A DNA stretch of 64,000 bases from Leptospira soteropolitanensis (GTDB taxonomy: Bacteria > Spirochaetota > Leptospiria > Leptospirales > Leptospiraceae). Of the stretch, positions 28,029 through 36,386 are shown piece by piece. Below the pieces are notes generated by a model. That model ran no database searches. It was not told the DNA's origin and worked only from the letters and a program-made list of their open reading frames with translations. The translations under genes and the position numbers were made by a program. Numbering within the stretch: the stretch's first letter is position 1; the number at the start of each line of letters is the position of its first letter. The stretch is from NCBI RefSeq assembly GCF_026151655.1, contig NZ_JAMQPN010000003.1, positions 1 through 64,000 of the forward strand. Reading direction: 5' to 3'.

Positions 28029-28955
28029 TTAACATTTGATAGGAAGTACGTTCGGTAAAACTTTGAAATGAGCTGGGAGTTGTCCCATATTCTCGCCATC
28101 GACATCAATAAAAACATCTTCATCAGACTCTGCAGTTAGTTCTGTGATCTGTTTTGAAATAACTTTCGAATCCGCAGACAATTTTCCACGGTATAAATAA
28201 CTAAACTTTCGAAGAGTCTCCGATACTGTAACATCTTGAATGGCAAGTAAATCCATTTTACCATCATCCAATTTTGCTTTAGGAGCAAACCACATCCCAC
28301 CGCCCGCATACTCTCCGTTAGCACAAACGATCAATCTACATTTGTTTGTAATTTTTTCAAATTTGGAAAGTGTGAGAGTTATTTTTTTGTTGGTATAAGT
28401 GAATAAACCAAGAATCGAATATAATAAAAATACTCCCTTCCCTCCAATGATATGAGCCAATTTTGAGCGATTGACTTTATAAACCACCTCACCGCCCATT
28501 CCAAAATCAGCTAAATTCAAACATAGGTAATTTCCCTTTGTTTTGTCGGCTTTTGTGTAAGTAACTTCGACCAAATCAATGACCCTTTCTTTTCCATTTA
28601 GGATTTGTTCTAGAGCTTTGATGGGATCTTTAGGGACTTTGACTGTTTTTATAAAATCGTTACCTCGCCCCGCAGGAATGGGGCTAAAAACAACGTTTTT
28701 GTTAATTAATTTTCCATTTTCAAAAAGCCCATTAATCACATTCGAAAAGGTTCCATCTCCGCCAATGCCGATGATCCAATAAAACCCTTGTTTGACGGCA
28801 TCTTTTGCGATATCACGTGCAGCTCGTTCCTTTGTAGTTGCTTCAAATTCATAAGGAATCCCTTTTTTAATTAATTCCGGTTCTACTTTTTTCCAGACTT
28901 TTGCCGAGAGACCTCCACCAGATACAGGATTTAAAATCACTTTCATCTTTTTCAT
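28029..28955 (-). CDS. Diacylglycerol/lipid kinase family protein
   Basis: The 308-residue protein begins with the kinase fold KKMKVILNPVSGGG and contains IGIGGDGTFSNVINGL, the GGDGT nucleotide-binding motif of DAGK/YegS/sphingosine kinases, then PIPAGRGNDFIKTV. It probably phosphorylates a diacylglycerol or related lipid. It overlaps the TetR gene by one base and lies 4 bases from glpD. Confidence 0.88.
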   Translation of the reverse strand: MKKMKVILNPVSGGGLSAKVWKKVEPELIKKGIPYEFEATTKERAARDIAKDAVKQGFYWIIGIGGDGTFSNVINGLFENGKLINKNVVFSPIPAGRGNDFIKTVKVPKDPIKALEQILNGKERVIDLVEVTYTKADKTKGNYLCLNLADFGMGGEVVYKVNRSKLAHIIGGKGVFLLYSILGLFTYTNKKITLTLSKFEKITNKCRLIVCANGEYAGGGMWFAPKAKLDDGKMDLLAIQDVTVSETLRKFSYLYRGKLSADSKVISKQITELTAESDEDVFIDVDGENMGQLPAHFKVLPNVLPIKC

Positions 28956-29593
28956 TAAGTCTCTCCTTTGTTCCCAGAAAATAATCCATAGAATAATACA
29001 TGTTCAATTGTTTCTAGATAGGCTTTTTCGCTTTTGATTTCATTTTGGAAATGTCCATCTAAAATTACTTCTACAGCGCCACGAATCATCCCCCAGGCAA
29101 CGGCCACGTTTGGATAAGTTCCTCTAGTATTGATTAAGTTTTCCTGTTTCGCATGTTTATAGATTTTTTCCAGTAGTGTTAGACGGTTAGTTCTTTCCTC
29201 AGTTAGAAGTTGACTCATATCTTCGGAAACATTGTTAATATTTAAATTAACACCACATTGTCTGGCAACAAGATACATATGTCGATCCCCCAAGCAGTGA
29301 TCAATGTAAGCTCGAATTGCTTTTCTAGACATTTCAATGGCAGTGTGTTCTGCTAAAGCTTTTTCTAAACGTTTACGCAAACGAACATAATCTTCATACT
29401 GAATGCGGGCCATCAAATCATCTTTACTTTTAAAATGGAGATAAATTGTCCCACGGCCGATCTCCAATTGTTTTGCAATGTCATCCATCTTGACTAAAGA
29501 TGGATGTTTAGTTCTAAAAAGTTCAATGGCACAGTTAAGAATGTCTGCTTCTCTTTGTGCAAATTCGCGTTTTTTCCTTTCAGAAACACCCAT
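28955..29593 (-). CDS. TetR/AcrR-family regulator
   Basis: The 212-residue protein has an N-terminal TetR helix-turn-helix (KMDDIAKQLEIGRGTIYLHFKSKDDLM) and an alpha-helical ligand domain. It is the second gene of the five-gene lipid operon and overlaps both neighbours by one base, so autoregulation is likely. A TTGAAC-N3-GTTCAA palindrome upstream of the first gene is a candidate operator. A fatty-acid or acyl-CoA ligand would fit the context, but this is inference. Confidence 0.9.
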   Translation of the reverse strand: MGVSERKKREFAQREADILNCAIELFRTKHPSLVKMDDIAKQLEIGRGTIYLHFKSKDDLMARIQYEDYVRLRKRLEKALAEHTAIEMSRKAIRAYIDHCLGDRHMYLVARQCGVNLNINNVSEDMSQLLTEERTNRLTLLEKIYKHAKQENLINTRGTYPNVAVAWGMIRGAVEVILDGHFQNEIKSEKAYLETIEHVLFYGLFSGNKGET

Positions 29594-31221
29594 TATTTCA
29601 ATCCTAACAATCCACCCGGGTTCATGATTCCTTTTGGATCAAAAGTCTTTTTAAGAGAAGACAAAATGCGAAGCCCTTCTTTACCAACTTCACCTTCCAT
29701 CCAAGGAGATAACATTCGACCAATTCCGTGGTGGTGAGAGAGTGAACCCCCATTTTTATGGATGGAGTCAATGATTCCTTTGTGAAACTTTACAAAGTTT
29801 GTTTCTTCATTTTTTTTATCAATAGGGCTTAAGAATATAAAATACAAATTTGCCCCATTCTCATAGGCATGAGAAATATGGACCATACAAGATGTATTTT
29901 CATGGCTTTTGATATAAGCTCTAGTTTTTTCCCATAATCCGTGCAAATCCGACCAACTAACAGCCGTCTCTAAAGTATCAATGCGGATTCCTTCGTCCAT
30001 TAAATAATCCCTGAGATAGGCACTAGAATATCTTTGGTGTAACCACTTGTTTACCGGAGACTCTCCCGTCGAAAATCCGCCATTACGTTTTGCAATTTTT
30101 TTAATCTTTTTTAAAACTTCTTTAGCATAAGTTGGGTCACCATCAATGATGATATGCATAAGAGATCTTTCCATCGGTTTATAGCCAATGAATCTAAGAA
30201 AATAATCTTCTTTGCCTCCATGAAGACCACTCATATGAAAGGAGATGTCTGTTTCTTCTGGGTCTTGGATACGAAAGAAATGCGGTTTCCCAAAACCCGC
30301 TTGCATTACTTCTCGCATTGTTTCTACCGCTTTTTCAAAGTTTTTAAAAATGAAGGAACCTTTTGCAGAATTTTCTGGAAGGAATTTACGAATTTTTAAC
30401 GTTGCTTTGGTGATGACTCCAAAACTTCCTTCAGTACCAAGAAACAAACGAAATAAATCAGGACCAATGGAAGCAGCTGGATATGCTTTTGATTCAAATT
30501 TGCCTGCAGGAGTAACTGCTGTTAAACTAAGGAGGATATCTTCAATTTTCCCATAACCAGTCGAAGCCTGTCCTGCACCTTTGGCGGCAATCCAGCCTCC
30601 TACTGTTGAGAATTCAAAGGATTGCGGGAAGTGACCGCAAGTATAGCCACGTTCATTCAAATGTTTTTCTAAAACCGGACCATAAACACCGGCTTCCACT
30701 GTGACAGTAGAGTCGATTGCATTGAATTCAATGATTCGGTTTAGGCGAGATAAATCCAATGAGATCCCACCTTTAGGGGCTTGTAAGGCTTTTGTGACTG
30801 TGGAACCTGCCCCATAAGGAATCACAGGAATTTTATTTGCATTAGCTAGTGAGATAATTTCGACAACTTCTGCTTCATTTTTAGGAGACACAACCACATC
30901 AACGACGTCATTTACTTCACCAAATCTGGCTTTATAAATTTCTGTATAGAACTTTCCAATTGAGTGTTTAGCACGCGAAACGTCGTCTAACGAAACATAG
31001 TCTTTACCGACAATTTGTTTTAACTTTGTAATAGTAGCTTGTGAGAGTTTTGATTTTTTTATTGGGTTTAATGGAAGTTCTCCTTTTGGAAAGGATGCCT
31101 TGAACTCTTTATCAACGGGGAACTTCGCTTCTAAAAATTTTAAAGTATGCTCTGGTAATTTTTCTTCTACTTCGGGAGATCCCCATTTATAAATCGTACG
31201 AGTTTGCATATTGGTAACCAA
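29593..31221 (-). CDS. FAD-linked oxidase, alkyl-DHAP synthase (AGPS)-like
   Basis: The 542-residue VAO-type flavoprotein has the FAD-binding domain VVVSPKNEAEVVEIISLANANKIPVIPYGAGSTV and GGWIAAKGAGQASTGYGKIEDI. The C-terminal part has SCMVHISHAYENGANLYFIFL and SLSHHHGIGRM, matching alkyldihydroxyacetonephosphate synthase rather than lactate oxidases. AGPS exchanges the acyl group of acyl-DHAP for a fatty alcohol to make ether lipids. A TTG start at 31221 is supported by AAGGA five bases upstream; the ATG at 31209 would be too far. GlpD in the same operon makes DHAP. Confidence 0.83.
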   Translation of the reverse strand: MVTNMQTRTIYKWGSPEVEEKLPEHTLKFLEAKFPVDKEFKASFPKGELPLNPIKKSKLSQATITKLKQIVGKDYVSLDDVSRAKHSIGKFYTEIYKARFGEVNDVVDVVVSPKNEAEVVEIISLANANKIPVIPYGAGSTVTKALQAPKGGISLDLSRLNRIIEFNAIDSTVTVEAGVYGPVLEKHLNERGYTCGHFPQSFEFSTVGGWIAAKGAGQASTGYGKIEDILLSLTAVTPAGKFESKAYPAASIGPDLFRLFLGTEGSFGVITKATLKIRKFLPENSAKGSFIFKNFEKAVETMREVMQAGFGKPHFFRIQDPEETDISFHMSGLHGGKEDYFLRFIGYKPMERSLMHIIIDGDPTYAKEVLKKIKKIAKRNGGFSTGESPVNKWLHQRYSSAYLRDYLMDEGIRIDTLETAVSWSDLHGLWEKTRAYIKSHENTSCMVHISHAYENGANLYFIFLSPIDKKNEETNFVKFHKGIIDSIHKNGGSLSHHHGIGRMLSPWMEGEVGKEGLRILSSLKKTFDPKGIMNPGGLLGLK

Positions 31222-31243
31222 AAATCCTTATTTGTTCCAGAAT

Positions 31244-31258
31244 TTGAACCAAGTTCAA
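31244..31258. promoter_or_regulatory. Candidate TetR operator upstream of the lipid operon
   Basis: TTGAACCAAGTTCAA is a perfect 6-3-6 palindrome, 22 bases before the first start codon. In the minus direction a TTGTCA hexamer (31268-31263) lies just before it, so the dyad would fall between -35 and -10, where a repressor blocks transcription. The -10 match (AAATTC) is weak. Confidence 0.5.
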
Positions 31259-31296
31259 TATTTGACAATTAAAATACCAAACTTCCCAAAAAATCT

Positions 31297-31749
31297 TTAG
31301 CCACGGAGTTCTTTTATGTATTCGGCTCTAACTTGATCCACAAAAGCATTGTTTAAGGTTGTTCCAAATAATGCGGATAAGGTTTCGACCAAAACATCAT
31401 CCAAATCGAAGCCTGTTAAAATCCATTCGATAAGTTCAAAAGTAATATCAAGGGCAGGAGAAGGACATTGTTCAGACTTACCTTTAGCAATCGATAACAA
31501 CAAGTCTTTGATCTGAGATATATTTTTTTGATCAATTAAATGACGTATCTCTGTGGGATAAGAGACCATTAACTTTTGTTTAATAGCATTTGGCGTAAAA
31601 ACAATCAGATCTTCGGTAAGACCTAGTGCTTTTAATAAATGTTCTTTTAAATTTTTTTCTGAATGATGACTTTCTTGCCAAACAAGAAGGATTTTCTCTC
31701 CAACGAGAGAATCTTCGAAAGGTAAAAAAGGATAAGGTTTTTTATCCAT
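31297..31749 (-). CDS. Hypothetical soluble protein
   Basis: The 150-residue protein has no signal sequence or membrane segment and I do not recognise it. It starts MDKKPYPFLPFEDSLVGEKILLVWQE and is mostly helical, with a cysteine-poor C-terminal domain (ITFELIEWILTGFDLDDVLVETLSALFG). The ATG at 31749 is chosen because an upstream in-frame GTG at 31782 would place the HU terminator hairpin inside the coding region. It may be read by leakage through that terminator. Confidence 0.65.
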   Translation of the reverse strand: MDKKPYPFLPFEDSLVGEKILLVWQESHHSEKNLKEHLLKALGLTEDLIVFTPNAIKQKLMVSYPTEIRHLIDQKNISQIKDLLLSIAKGKSEQCPSPALDITFELIEWILTGFDLDDVLVETLSALFGTTLNNAFVDQVRAEYIKELRG

Positions 31750-31752
31750 AAA

Positions 31753-31779
31753 ATACCCAGGGGGTTGTCCACCTGGGCT
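31753..31779 (-). terminator. Terminator downstream of HU
   Basis: In the minus direction the arms CCCAGGTGG and CCCCCTGGG (one mismatch) enclose a short ACAA-type loop and are followed by TATTTT. It starts 12 bases after the HU stop codon. This is the best rho-independent terminator in the window. Confidence 0.7.
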
Positions 31780-31790
31780 CACAAACTAAT

Positions 31791-32096
31791 TTATTTTTTA
31801 GGAGGCACAACTGCGTCTTTACAAGTTTTAGATAATGTGAATTTAACGACGGTTTTAGCAGGGATTACAATCGCTTCCCCAGTGGCAGGGTTTCTACCTT
31901 TACGTTTTGGACGATTGCGTTTAACAAGTTTTCCTAATCCAGGAATCACAAAAGCTCCGTTTTTCTTAGTTTCCTTGTAAGCGAGTTCAACAAAGGAGTC
32001 TAGGAATGCTGCTACATTCTTTTTGGTCATACCAGTTGTTTCAGCAAGTTCACTGAGCATTTCGGACTTCTTCATTGGGGTAGGAGTTGTTGCCAT
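31791..32096 (-). CDS. HU-family DNA-binding protein
   Basis: The 101-residue nucleoid protein has the HU/IHF fold: KKSEMLSELAETTGMTKKNVAAFLDSFVELAYKETKKNGAFVIPGLGKLVKRNRPKRKGRNPATGEAIVIPAKTVVKFT. The beta-arm motif GRNPATGE is intact. An N-terminal MATTPTP and C-terminal VVPPKK extend the usual 90-residue core. AGAGGA precedes the ATG. It is transcribed alone, with its own terminator. Confidence 0.95.
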   Translation of the reverse strand: MATTPTPMKKSEMLSELAETTGMTKKNVAAFLDSFVELAYKETKKNGAFVIPGLGKLVKRNRPKRKGRNPATGEAIVIPAKTVVKFTLSKTCKDAVVPPKK

Positions 32097-32273
32097 ACTT
32101 TGATTTTCCTCTAAACCATTTAACGGTTACACATTATTTACAAAACTACATGATTTGGTACAAGACTAAATTTATTTTGGATACAATTTTTCTGCAAATT
32201 TCCTAAGAAAAACGAAGTTTTTTTAAAAAAACCTTTATTTCCCTAAGGAAAATGGGAATTTCTTCCAAAACTC

Positions 32274-33551
32274 ATGCCTTCCACCAAGTATAAAAAGGTC
32301 GTAGTGGTCTTCAAACGTACCAAATACGAATTAGATTTGGAAACTTACGGCTCCATTCAGGCCTATAAGGAAGTCGCACGCCAAAATCCAGAGGTTTTTG
32401 AAAGGACTTTGGAATCACACGAAAGGCAGTTGGAATCACGTAATTTTTTAAAATCCCATATTTTCCCCGATGCTGATTTTGTGTTTCGTGAAAACTTTGA
32501 TCCAGAAAATGGAACAAAATATGATTTGATTGTGGCTCACGGTGGAGACAACCATTTCACTTATGTAGCTCATTTGGCGGGGACCACCCCTCTTATCGGT
32601 TGTAATTCTGATCCTCAATCCTCTGTGGGAGCGTTACTTGGTTTTACCGCCGAAGAACTCAAGATAGCTGTTGAAACTCACTTCAAAAACACTCATATAG
32701 AATCCTGGTCACTCTTAGATACGGAAATTCTTTATCCGAATGGAACAAAACTAAAAACCGTGCCTGCCATCTGTGAACTTTCCATTCGAAACAATAGCCC
32801 AGATCTCACTTCAAGGTTTTGGATTTCCTACCAAGGCCAGAAAGAAGAACAAAAATGTTCGGGATTACTTGTTTATACGGGCGCCGGATCCACTGGCTGG
32901 ATCAGTTCTTGTTTCCCGAAAAAATTCCCACCATTTTCCAAACATGAGCCCTTTTTTCATGTTTATTCTCGAGAAATACGTGTGAAGTCACGAGAAACAG
33001 AGTTTTCCTTGGCAGATTTTAGGGCCTTAGATCAAGTGGAAGTTATATCTGAAATGAACGGTGGATTGGCAGTTGATTCTCTCACAGAGAGACACTATCC
33101 TTTTCCACCTTATGCAAAGGCGACGATTCGGTTATCGCCAGAGAAATTATCTGTAATTGTTCCGCTAAAGAGAGGGGAATCCATGCAAGACTTACCATAC
33201 GAAATAGAACAGAAACGTATCAATGGAACTGTCATCGTCCAAATTAAAGGTCGTATGGAATCCGGTCCACTTGACCGTATCACACAAACGATCCTGGACG
33301 AAATGGTTGGGACCGATAGAAAACATCTCATTTTAGATTTTTCAGAACTTAGATACATATCCAGTTTAGGAATCCGAATGATATTGGATGTAAAGATGAA
33401 TCTGCAAAAAAGAAATAAGGAAATGGCACTGGTGGGAGTCACAAGTTCCATCTTACAAGTGTTTCATCTACTTGGTCTGTCTAATGCATTCCAGTTCTAT
33501 CCAGACCGAGAGGAAGCATTAAAGTCTTTTGAGGAGCCATCTAAGCAGTAG
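32274..33551 (+). CDS. NAD-kinase-like domain fused to a STAS domain
   Basis: The 425-residue protein has two parts. Residues about 1-300 look like the NAD/diacylglycerol kinase fold: HGGDN at 89-93 in place of GGDG, LIGCNSDPQSSVGALLGF, TGAGSTGW at 202-209 and a late beta-rich half. Residues about 305-418 are a STAS (anti-sigma antagonist) domain with the phospho-acceptor region YISSLGIRMIL, where S364 aligns with the RsbV/SpoIIAA serine. The altered GGDN may reduce or change kinase activity. The combination suggests a nucleotide-sensing partner-switch protein, but no kinase partner is fused to it. A membrane protein gene follows directly. Confidence 0.72.
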   Translation: MPSTKYKKVVVVFKRTKYELDLETYGSIQAYKEVARQNPEVFERTLESHERQLESRNFLKSHIFPDADFVFRENFDPENGTKYDLIVAHGGDNHFTYVAHLAGTTPLIGCNSDPQSSVGALLGFTAEELKIAVETHFKNTHIESWSLLDTEILYPNGTKLKTVPAICELSIRNNSPDLTSRFWISYQGQKEEQKCSGLLVYTGAGSTGWISSCFPKKFPPFSKHEPFFHVYSREIRVKSRETEFSLADFRALDQVEVISEMNGGLAVDSLTERHYPFPPYAKATIRLSPEKLSVIVPLKRGESMQDLPYEIEQKRINGTVIVQIKGRMESGPLDRITQTILDEMVGTDRKHLILDFSELRYISSLGIRMILDVKMNLQKRNKEMALVGVTSSILQVFHLLGLSNAFQFYPDREEALKSFEEPSKQ

Positions 33552-34100
33552 ATGTCTCCTAGAGTATCCGTTTGGATCGCCAATGCTGTTTTTGCATCTT
33601 TTATTGTTGTTTCTCTATTCTATTCTCTAGTTCATTTCGAAAATCAAAACTTAAAAACTGAAACTGCAAGCTTAAATGAGGAAAGAAATAGAAGTTTTGC
33701 GATTGTTCAAGAATTATCTCGTGTCAAAAACCAATTCCCTATGGCTTACCAATGCCATTACAGTTTCGGTCTTAGCAATGGTTCTCTTCATGAAATCACA
33801 GAACGAATCCCCTACTCCATTTACAAAAGACTGCGGTTAGGTGATACAATCGAGGTTTATAAGAAAGAAATAAAAATCTTTGGGAAACAAACGGCTATTT
33901 CGCGAATTAAGGGGAATGAAGAACCACTCCCCCTTTTGGAAAACTTAGAAAGGTATTTTTTATACGGATTTATCTATTTACTCGTATTAGTTGGTGTTAC
34001 TTTAGCATTTAGGGTTTTGGGATTACTATCTCAAACTTATCCTTTGCCGCAAAAACCAAATGAGAATGACGAGATTGTTGTAAATAAGTCTCAGGATTAA
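33552..34100 (+). CDS. Two-span membrane protein, unknown
   Basis: The 182-residue protein has membrane helices at about 8-28 and 135-160 with a periplasmic or cytoplasmic middle region (QCHYSFGLSNGSLHEITERIPYSIYKRLRLGDTIEVYKKE). Its ATG follows the NADK-STAS stop codon without a gap, so the two are coupled. The 3' end overlaps the convergent gene by 92 bases. No family is recognised. Confidence 0.68.
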   Translation: MSPRVSVWIANAVFASFIVVSLFYSLVHFENQNLKTETASLNEERNRSFAIVQELSRVKNQFPMAYQCHYSFGLSNGSLHEITERIPYSIYKRLRLGDTIEVYKKEIKIFGKQTAISRIKGNEEPLPLLENLERYFLYGFIYLLVLVGVTLAFRVLGLLSQTYPLPQKPNENDEIVVNKSQD

Positions 34101-34536
34101 CATCAAAACTTACGAAACACATATATTTATCGTGTTTTACAACATACATAAACTCTGAATAATTTAAGTGGGTGTTCTGGGTCATAAAACCGCGAAGCCA
34201 TTTACTTTCTCTATATACCCTCTCATATTGAATATTGGTAGCATCGATTTTTTTAATCGCTTCTGCAGATTCCTTAGAATAATCCCTACTCATAATTTCT
34301 TTTTTTAAAGTCTTGATTAAGTTATATTCCAATTTTGCTTTATTAGGTGGCAAATTTTCGGGACGGGTTTTATAATAGTATTCAAATAACTCTTTATCTT
34401 GTCCCTCTTTGGCATCGTGATTCTCTTGGTTCACATCGGTGGGGGTAGTTTGAGGTTTGGTGTCTTGAGCAGAAATAGAAGCAACTGCTACAAATAACAC
34501 AAAGGAAACAGAAAGGGATTTTTTTAAGAGTTCCAT
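34009..34536 (-). CDS. Secreted protein, unknown
   Basis: The 175-residue protein has a clear signal peptide ending SISAQ (MELLKKSLSVSFVLFVAVASISAQ). An acidic low-complexity linker (residues about 25-47) precedes a helical domain and a short beta-rich tail. No catalytic motif or known family is visible. The final 30 residues are encoded opposite the end of the plus-strand gene. Confidence 0.65.
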   Translation of the reverse strand: MELLKKSLSVSFVLFVAVASISAQDTKPQTTPTDVNQENHDAKEGQDKELFEYYYKTRPENLPPNKAKLEYNLIKTLKKEIMSRDYSKESAEAIKKIDATNIQYERVYRESKWLRGFMTQNTHLNYSEFMYVVKHDKYMCFVSFDVNPETYLQQSRHSHLVFAAKDKFEIVIPKP

Positions 34537-34623
34537 AGTCTACATTATCGGATTCTTGACCCAAATTTCAAAATAAAATTTTCGGTTTTCAAAAAGAGAA
34601 ACAAGGTTCAAAACAGGTTTATC

Positions 34624-36126
34624 ATGTCGATTCCTCCGCTCATTACCTTCCAAGAGGACTTTCTTTCTGGAAAGCTGATTTCCAAAGAATATGTCCACTT
34701 TTCGGAAATTGACTGTCCAGAACTAGATGTTTGGATCGGAAGAGTTGTTCGTAGTATCTCGTTAGAATTCCTACATGAAATTCTTTTTACCATTCTCAGC
34801 GAACTACTGGTAAACGGATGTAAGGCTAACGGAAAACGTGTTTTTTTTCAGGAACAAGGATTAAATCTCTGGGACGAAAAAGATTACGCCAGAGGAATTC
34901 CAATGTATAAGGATGAATTTGGTCATAACCGAAAAAGAGTGTTTTTAGCACTCGATCATTCCGATTACAAAATAACATTAAGCACCATTTATAAAGAAGA
35001 TTATATCGAATTCCGAGTTAGAAATAACGCCAAAATCCTTCCAGAAGAAAAAAACAGAATTCTAAAGAGAGTAGAAGCTTCCAAAAAATACAAAAACATC
35101 AATGACGCCTATCGCGAGTCAGTTGACAACGAAGAGAGTTCCGGACTAGGAATTGTCTTGATTCATATTTTACTCAGAAACTCAGGGATTTCTAACCAAT
35201 TCTTTCAGTTGATGACAACTGATGAATTTACAGAAGTTATCATTCGAATCCCAAAACAACTCATACCAAAAGAAAATCAGACGAACATAAAAAATCTGCT
35301 GGTCCGTGAAGTAAATAGCCTTCCTCCTTTACCTCCACAGATTCAGAAATTGATTCTCATCGCAAAAAAAAAGGATGTCGATTGGCATGAGATAGCAACT
35401 CAAGTAGAAAAAGATCCTGCCATTACTGCTGAAATTTTAAAAATTGCGAATTCCCCATTATTTGGAGCTCATACACCGATTATTTCCGTTTTAGACGGAG
35501 TTAAGAGAATTGGTCTCAAAAATCTTGAATCCATTTTTCTAACATTAGGTGCAAAAAAAATACTTAACTCTCGTTATGCGAAGCAGGTTTTAGTATGGAC
35601 CCATTCGTTCAAAACTTCGATGTACGCTAGGTTTCTAATCGAAGATCGCAAAAAACATTTGAAGTTATTAGAACCCGCTATTATCTCTGCCCTACTCCAC
35701 GATTTAGGTAGGATGGTACTTCTTTCCTTAGACTTAAGCCAAGTGAACCAGATAAGAGTACTTAGAAGTGATGACAATAATGAAATTTCAGAATGGGTAG
35801 AAGAATACACTTTAGGGACCACACATTCAGAAATCGGTCATTTGATGGCGGAAAAGTGGAACTTCCCGGAGGAGATTCTAGATGTCATACGTTACCACCA
35901 CAAACCTTGGCAATGCAAAACTAGAAATAATATTCTTTGTCAGATCATTTACCTAGCAGATATCCTAGCCAATATCGGGCGTGGTAAAGGAAATTATTTC
36001 ACTGTCGAACCTGAGGTTTTGGAATATTTTGAAATTTCATCAGAAAAGGTCTTTCGTGATTTGCAAGATAGTTTTAAAGTAAAATTTGAGGAACATAGAG
36101 AAGAATACCAAAATCTCTTAGCATAA
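34624..36126 (+). CDS. GHKL-ATPase-like domain fused to an HDOD domain
   Basis: The 500-residue soluble protein starts with a histidine-kinase-type ATP-binding domain: N-box E60-LLVN64-GCKAN, a degenerate G1 region and a G2-like S173-GLGI177. There is no phospho-acceptor histidine domain. From about residue 231 (VNSLPPLPPQIQKLI) an HDOD domain follows, with DPAITAEILKIANSPLFG, SALLHDLGRMVLLSLD and HSEIGHLMAEKWNFPEEILDVIRYHHKP. HDOD proteins act as signalling regulators. Fusion with an RsbW-like ATPase is unusual. The next gene lies 8 bases on. Confidence 0.78.
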   Translation: MSIPPLITFQEDFLSGKLISKEYVHFSEIDCPELDVWIGRVVRSISLEFLHEILFTILSELLVNGCKANGKRVFFQEQGLNLWDEKDYARGIPMYKDEFGHNRKRVFLALDHSDYKITLSTIYKEDYIEFRVRNNAKILPEEKNRILKRVEASKKYKNINDAYRESVDNEESSGLGIVLIHILLRNSGISNQFFQLMTTDEFTEVIIRIPKQLIPKENQTNIKNLLVREVNSLPPLPPQIQKLILIAKKKDVDWHEIATQVEKDPAITAEILKIANSPLFGAHTPIISVLDGVKRIGLKNLESIFLTLGAKKILNSRYAKQVLVWTHSFKTSMYARFLIEDRKKHLKLLEPAIISALLHDLGRMVLLSLDLSQVNQIRVLRSDDNNEISEWVEEYTLGTTHSEIGHLMAEKWNFPEEILDVIRYHHKPWQCKTRNNILCQIIYLADILANIGRGKGNYFTVEPEVLEYFEISSEKVFRDLQDSFKVKFEEHREEYQNLLA

Positions 36127-36134
36127 TCTTAATC

Positions 36135-36386
36135 ATGAACTGGAAAGAATTATTAGAGCTCGAAGACAAACAATTAGAAGATCCCAAACTAGCCGATGAA
36201 TTCAATCTAGTAGGACACCCAGAATATCCAAGTATATCAACTCTTCCCCCAGAAGAAACGTTGGAAATTCTGAAAGAGTTCTTAATAGCAGAAGGACAGG
36301 TGGTTAATCTGAAAAACCTTTTAAGTTACGCTCCCATATTAGAAATTACATTAATTAAAAAGAACTTACCAACAATCTACGGATAA
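36135..36386 (+). CDS. Hypothetical small acidic protein
   Basis: The 83-residue protein is acidic and helical (MNWKELLELEDKQLEDPKLADEF...PPEETLEILKEFLIAEGQVV), with no signal or membrane segment. It follows the GHKL-HDOD gene by 8 bases on the same strand, so it may be a partner. No family is recognised and there is no strong ribosome site. Confidence 0.6.
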   Translation: MNWKELLELEDKQLEDPKLADEFNLVGHPEYPSISTLPPEETLEILKEFLIAEGQVVNLKNLLSYAPILEITLIKKNLPTIYG

